9,512 nt of DNA from an uncultured Pseudorhodobacter sp. (lineage in GTDB: Bacteria > Pseudomonadota > Alphaproteobacteria > Rhodobacterales > Rhodobacteraceae): positions 1 through 9,512 of the forward strand of contig CALEMZ010000344.1 in assembly GCA_937910975.1 (NCBI GenBank), in the 5' to 3' direction. Below, piece by piece: positions 6,782-9,512 of the stretch; positions within the stretch are counted from its first letter, which is position 1, and each line of letters opens with the position of its first letter. Position numbers and translations under genes: made by a program. The notes below the pieces were generated by a model that saw only the letters and a list, made by a program, of their open reading frames with translations, had not been told where the DNA came from and did no database searches.

Positions 6782-6869
6782 CGGTCCCGTCCTTATGTTG
6801 CCACTTGACCTAAGTGCAAAGATTTGCTTCATTCAAATTAATCTTTCTCAGTTTAAGTTAGCCCGACTT
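6782..6869. promoter_or_regulatory. Divergent promoter/operator region between the ACT-lysE operon and the LysR regulator
   Basis: This AT-rich 88-bp spacer has three short dyads. CACTT-N5-AAGTG is at 6802-6816. ATTTG-N7-CAAAT is at 6822-6838 and contains the T-N11-A spacing of LysR-type boxes (T6824, A6836). TAAGT-N7-ACTTA is at 6854-6870. The first two centres are 21 bp apart (about two helical turns), the second and third 32 bp apart. This suits an ArgP/LysG-type regulator binding one face of the DNA. A possible -35 for the regulator is TTGACC (6805-6810), with no convincing -10. Binding is inferred, not shown. Confidence 0.55.
6790..6794 (-). promoter_or_regulatory. Ribosome binding site of the ACT-domain gene (decides the start)
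   Basis: Read on the minus strand this is AAGGA, 8 nt before the ATG at 6781. It favours that start over the upstream in-frame ATG at 6832. Confidence 0.7.
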
Positions 6870-7760
6870 ATGATGGACTACAGCCAACTCGCCGCCCTCG
6901 CCGCCATTCATCGCCGTGGGTCCTTTGATCTGGCGGCGGTGGCGCTTTCGGTCACACCCTCGGCGATCTCGCAACGGCTCAAGGCGCTGGAGGAGCGGAT
7001 GGGCGCGCTGCTGATCCGGCGCGGCCAGCCCTGCGCAGCAACCGACCACGGCCTGCGCCTGATCCGACATTTTGAAGAGGTGATGCTGCTCGAATCTACC
7101 CTTGCCGCCGATCTGCCCGAAGGCCCCGCCCCCACAACGATCCGTATCGCGGTGAATGCCGACAGCCTCGCCATCTGGGTGCTGCCCGCGCTTGCCGCGA
7201 CCGCAGGCGTGCTCTTTGATCTGGTGATCGACGATCAAGACCACAGCCAATATCTGCTACGCAGCGGCGAGGTGTCTGCCGCCATCACCAGCCACCCCGG
7301 CCCGTTGCAGGGCTGCGATACCATAGCGCTCGGTGCCTTGCGCTACCGTGCCACGGCTTCCCCCGCCTATATCGCGCGCTGGATGCCTGACGGGGCCACG
7401 CGTGCGGCCCTCGCCCGTGCGCCCGCCCTGACCTTTTCCGACAAGGATCGTCTGCAACGCGACTGGATCGCAGCACATCTGGCCGGCGATCCGGGGGCGG
7501 CAAGCGCGCGCTTCACTTTCCCCACCCATCGCATCGCGTCGTCGCAAGGGTTTGTCGAGGCTGCCCTTCTGGGCCTTGGCTGGGGCATGAACCCCGAACC
7601 GCTGATCGCCACGCATCTGGCTCAGGGCCGCTTGGCGGAGCTTGCCCCAGATACCCCGCTTGACGTGCCGCTCTACTGGCAATTCACCCGGCTCACGGCA
7701 ACAGCGCTTGCCCCGCTCACCCGCGCCATCATTACCGCTTCGGCCAAACATCTGTTGTAG
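6870..7760 (+). CDS. argP: LysR-family regulator of the ArgP/LysG (IciA) subfamily
   Basis: This is a 296-residue transcription factor, the length of E. coli ArgP (297), a lysine/arginine-responsive activator of the exporter gene argO. The winged helix-turn-helix is at about 5-64, with SFDLAAVALSVTPSAISQRLKALEERMG (18-45) as helices 2-3 and the start of the linker helix. The effector domain carries subfamily signatures: IRIAVNADSLAIWVLPALA (91-109), ALTFSDKDRLQRDWI (186-200), SSQGFVEAALLGLGWGM (224-240) and the late LYWQFTRL (268-275). Two consecutive ATGs at 6870 and 6873 could serve; no clear Shine-Dalgarno precedes them. The in-frame extension upstream to 6630 crosses the ACT gene and is not real. 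It is divergent from the ACT-lysE-EamA unit, the classic LysR arrangement, so it most likely activates lysE when basic amino acids accumulate (inference). Confidence 0.93.
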   Translation: MMDYSQLAALAAIHRRGSFDLAAVALSVTPSAISQRLKALEERMGALLIRRGQPCAATDHGLRLIRHFEEVMLLESTLAADLPEGPAPTTIRIAVNADSLAIWVLPALAATAGVLFDLVIDDQDHSQYLLRSGEVSAAITSHPGPLQGCDTIALGALRYRATASPAYIARWMPDGATRAALARAPALTFSDKDRLQRDWIAAHLAGDPGAASARFTFPTHRIASSQGFVEAALLGLGWGMNPEPLIATHLAQGRLAELAPDTPLDVPLYWQFTRLTATALAPLTRAIITASAKHLL

Positions 7761-7826
7761 GCTTGCTTGCCCGTTGCATGGCCGCCTTTTTCCTGAAACA
7801 CCTTCGACAGCCAGACAGGATCGCCA

Positions 7827-8966
7827 ATGCCCAGCCTTCGCACCCCCAGACGCGCCGTTGCCGCCATGTTCATTCTCAATGGCGCGCTTCTGGGCATCTG
7901 GGCCTCACGTATCCCGGCCATTGCCGCCACACATGCGCTCACACCCAATCTGCTTGGGCTCTTACTGCTATGCCTCGCCGCCGGGGCCATCATCTCCTTT
8001 CCCATCGCGGGGCGGATGGTAGATCGGTTCGGGGCGGCCCCCGTCACCCGGATCATCGCACTGGCCTATTGCGCAGCACTCATAGCACTTGGCTTTGCGC
8101 CAAGCCTGGAATTGCTGGCGCTCAGCCTGTTTCTCTTTGGCATGGCGCATGGTTCTATGGATGTCTCAATGAACGTCTGGGCGGCGGAGGTGGAAAAAGC
8201 CGCAGGCCGCCCGATGATGGCCTCTTTTCATGCCATGTTCAGCCTAGGGGCCGGGGTGGCCGCCGCGATGGGGTATTTCGCCATCAAAACCGGCTTCACC
8301 GTGCCTGCCCATTTTGTGCTGGCCAGCCTGCCCTTGGGCGCAATCACCCTTGGGTTTGCTTCCCAGCATTGGGCCTCGGCGCGCGCCAAACCCGGCGGCG
8401 GCAGCCTTTTTGCCTTGCCTAAGGGCGCGCTGATCTTTGTCGGGATCATCGCCTTCGCTGCAGCCATGGGCGAAGGGGCCGTAGCTGATTGGGGTGCAGT
8501 CTTCCTGAACAGCACCATCGGGACGAGCGAGGCCCTGGCAACATTGGGGTACTCCGCCTTTTCCGTGGCGATCTTTGCCATGCGCATGGCGGGTGACCGG
8601 GTGATCCTTCGCTTTGGCGCGGGCAACACTGCCCGCATCTCCGGGTTCATCGCCCTTGCAGGCGTGCTGACCGTCGTCACTAGCTCCGGCCTCGGCCAAG
8701 CCCTCACCGGCTTTGCGCTCATGGGGCTTGGCTATGCCGTCTTGTTCCCGCTGGCCTTTTCCCGCGCTGCCGCCGACCCTGGCATCACCCCCGGCCGCGC
8801 TATCGCTGCTGTGGCAACTCTGGGCTACGGTGGCCTCTTGCTCGGCCCGCCAGTAATCGGCTTCATCGCCGAAGCCACCTCGCTCCGTGCGGCCCTTATC
8901 ACACTCGCGGTCCTCGCCGCCCTCATCGTGGCCCTTGCCCCACATCTACGCAAACCGACAAGCTGA
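7827..8966 (+). CDS. MFS transporter, YbjJ-like subfamily (12 TM)
   Basis: This 379-residue inner-membrane protein of the major facilitator superfamily is almost wholly hydrophobic, with about 12 helices in two halves split near 183-198. Signatures resemble the E. coli YbjJ group: GIWASRIPAI (23-32), the loop 2-3 motif AGRMVDRFG (61-69), GSMDVSMNVWAAEVE (109-123), RPMMASFHAMFSLGAG (128-143), EGAVADWGAVFL (216-227) and the second-half loop RMAGDRVILRFG (253-264). The substrate of this group is not established; other MFS relatives export drugs or move sugars. The ATG at 7827 has AGGA at 7817-7820, 6 nt upstream. It begins 66 bp after argP on the same strand, so read-through from the regulator gene is possible. 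No terminator is evident in that gap or after this gene on its own strand. Confidence 0.88.
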   Translation: MPSLRTPRRAVAAMFILNGALLGIWASRIPAIAATHALTPNLLGLLLLCLAAGAIISFPIAGRMVDRFGAAPVTRIIALAYCAALIALGFAPSLELLALSLFLFGMAHGSMDVSMNVWAAEVEKAAGRPMMASFHAMFSLGAGVAAAMGYFAIKTGFTVPAHFVLASLPLGAITLGFASQHWASARAKPGGGSLFALPKGALIFVGIIAFAAAMGEGAVADWGAVFLNSTIGTSEALATLGYSAFSVAIFAMRMAGDRVILRFGAGNTARISGFIALAGVLTVVTSSGLGQALTGFALMGLGYAVLFPLAFSRAAADPGITPGRAIAAVATLGYGGLLLGPPVIGFIAEATSLRAALITLAVLAALIVALAPHLRKPTS

Positions 8967-8977
8967 TCTTCCAGCCT

Positions 8978-8997
8978 CATCTTTGCAAAAAATACTC
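8978..8997. repeat. Short intergenic motif resembling a dispersed Rhodobacteraceae element
   Basis: On the minus strand this 20-bp stretch reads GAGTATTTTTTGCAAAGATG, between the MFS stop and the yebC terminator. I recall very similar GAGTATTTTT...AAAGATGA strings as frequent between genes in Rhodobacteraceae genomes. It occurs once here, so the repeat nature rests on memory and not on this sequence. Confidence 0.4.
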
Positions 8998-9013
8998 AAA
9001 CAACGCGGCCAAC

Positions 9014-9042
9014 AAAAAAGCCCCCGGAAAAATACCGAGGGC
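9014..9042 (-). terminator. Rho-independent terminator of the yebC-family gene
   Basis: On the minus strand, GCCCTCGG (9042-9035) pairs with CCGGGGGC (9027-9020) over eight positions, one a wobble, around a 7-nt TATTTTT loop. Six T residues follow directly (9019-9014). It starts 29 nt after the yebC stop. The plus strand lacks a T-run after the stem, so it acts on the minus-strand transcript only. Confidence 0.9.
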
Positions 9043-9071
9043 CCTAATTGACGTTATTTCTGAACGCCGGA

Positions 9072-9512
9072 TTACAACTGCGCCGCCACATCCTCGGGGA
9101 TGTCAAAGTTATGCGTCACATCCTGCACGTCGTCATCCTCTTCCAGCATGTCGATCAGCTTCATCAGCTTTTGCGCGGTTTCCAGATCTACTTCCGTCAA
9201 TACCTGCGGCTTCCAGATCAGTTTGGACTCGCTGGATTCGCCCAACGCCTTTTCCAAAGCATCCGACACCTCATTAAGTGCCTCCACCGAACAATAGATC
9301 CAATGGCCATCATCATCGGACACAACATCATCCGCGCCCGCATCCAATGCGGCCATCATCACGGTATCGGCGTCACCAGCCTCTGCCGGGTATGAAACCT
9401 CACCCACCCGGTCAAACCCATGGCTGACCGATCCGGTCTGCCCCAGATTGCCGCCGCATTTAGTAAAATAGCTGCGCACATTGCTGGCAGTGCGGTTCAG
9501 GTTGTCGGTCAT
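9072..9512 (-). CDS. yebC: YebC/PmpR/TACO1-family protein, 5'-truncated by the window edge
   Basis: This is the C-terminal 146 residues of a protein normally about 246-250 long; roughly 100 N-terminal residues lie beyond the right edge. The family was named as transcriptional regulators, and more recent work links members to ribosomes and to translation of difficult sequences such as polyproline. The visible part begins inside the conserved TDNLNRTASNVR segment. It continues with FTKCGGNLGQTGSVSHGF (about 16-33), ALDAGADDVV (55-64) and an acidic C-terminus (MLEEDDDVQDVTHNFD). The methionine at the window edge (9510-9512) is internal to the family alignment, not the start. The stop TAA at 9074-9072 is followed by a strong terminator. 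It converges on the MFS gene, 105 bp apart. Family assignment is secure; which YebC paralogue it is cannot be told. Confidence 0.95.
   Translation of the reverse strand: MTDNLNRTASNVRSYFTKCGGNLGQTGSVSHGFDRVGEVSYPAEAGDADTVMMAALDAGADDVVSDDDGHWIYCSVEALNEVSDALEKALGESSESKLIWKPQVLTEVDLETAQKLMKLIDMLEEDDDVQDVTHNFDIPEDVAAQL

Noticed and set aside
6630..6869. N-terminal extension of the LysR regulator to 6630
   Set aside because: It would be antisense to the ACT-domain gene and cross the regulatory spacer; the protein from 6870 already has full ArgP length.
8244..8945. Minus-strand 233-codon open frame opposite the MFS gene
   Set aside because: Low-complexity Gly, Asp and Lys composition antisense to a clear 12-helix transporter; no independent support.
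1..9512. Mobile element, prophage or CRISPR array
   Set aside because: No transposase, integrase, terminal repeats, attachment site duplication or spaced direct repeats are visible anywhere in the window.

Overview
The window looks like chromosomal DNA of an alphaproteobacterium of the Rhodobacteraceae (Roseobacter group). The reasons are the high-GC coding sequence, the families present (a Kdo-type arabinose-5-phosphate isomerase with a cytidylyltransferase, a DUF2241-type ACT protein next to a LysE exporter) and a short intergenic motif near 8978-8997 that I recall as common in that family. This placement is inference. I see no rRNA, tRNA, CRISPR array, insertion sequence or phage gene. The window is cut at both ends inside genes (rfbA on the left, yebC on the right).

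Region 1 (1-4753) supplies precursors for surface polysaccharide. The end of rfbA (glucose-1-phosphate thymidylyltransferase, dTDP-sugar branch) converges on a two-gene minus-strand unit, galE then a CapI/LpsL-type UDP-glucuronate 4-epimerase, which would supply UDP-galactose and UDP-galacturonate. Across a 235-bp divergent spacer, kdsD (arabinose-5-phosphate isomerase) and a divergent kdsB-like cytidylyltransferase form a plus-strand pair for CMP-Kdo or a related CMP-sugar. Together they suggest an LPS, capsule or exopolysaccharide locus; no glycosyltransferases are in view.

Region 2 (4767-7760) is an amino-acid export module. On the minus strand a small ACT-domain protein overlaps a LysE/ArgO-type exporter by 4 nt, and an EamA/DMT transporter follows. 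A LysR-type regulator of the ArgP/LysG kind is divergently transcribed from this unit, across an 88-bp spacer holding several dyads.

Region 3 (7827-9512) holds a YbjJ-like MFS transporter on the plus strand. It converges on the C-terminal part of a YebC/PmpR-family gene on the minus strand, which has a clear intrinsic terminator.

Most of the window is ordinary. The points most worth a second look are the changed motif residues of the KdsB-like protein, a perfect 9-bp inverted repeat that includes both stop codons of the convergent kdsB and EamA genes, the coupled ACT/LysE/ArgP cassette, and mutually exclusive pairings in the leader of the EamA gene.
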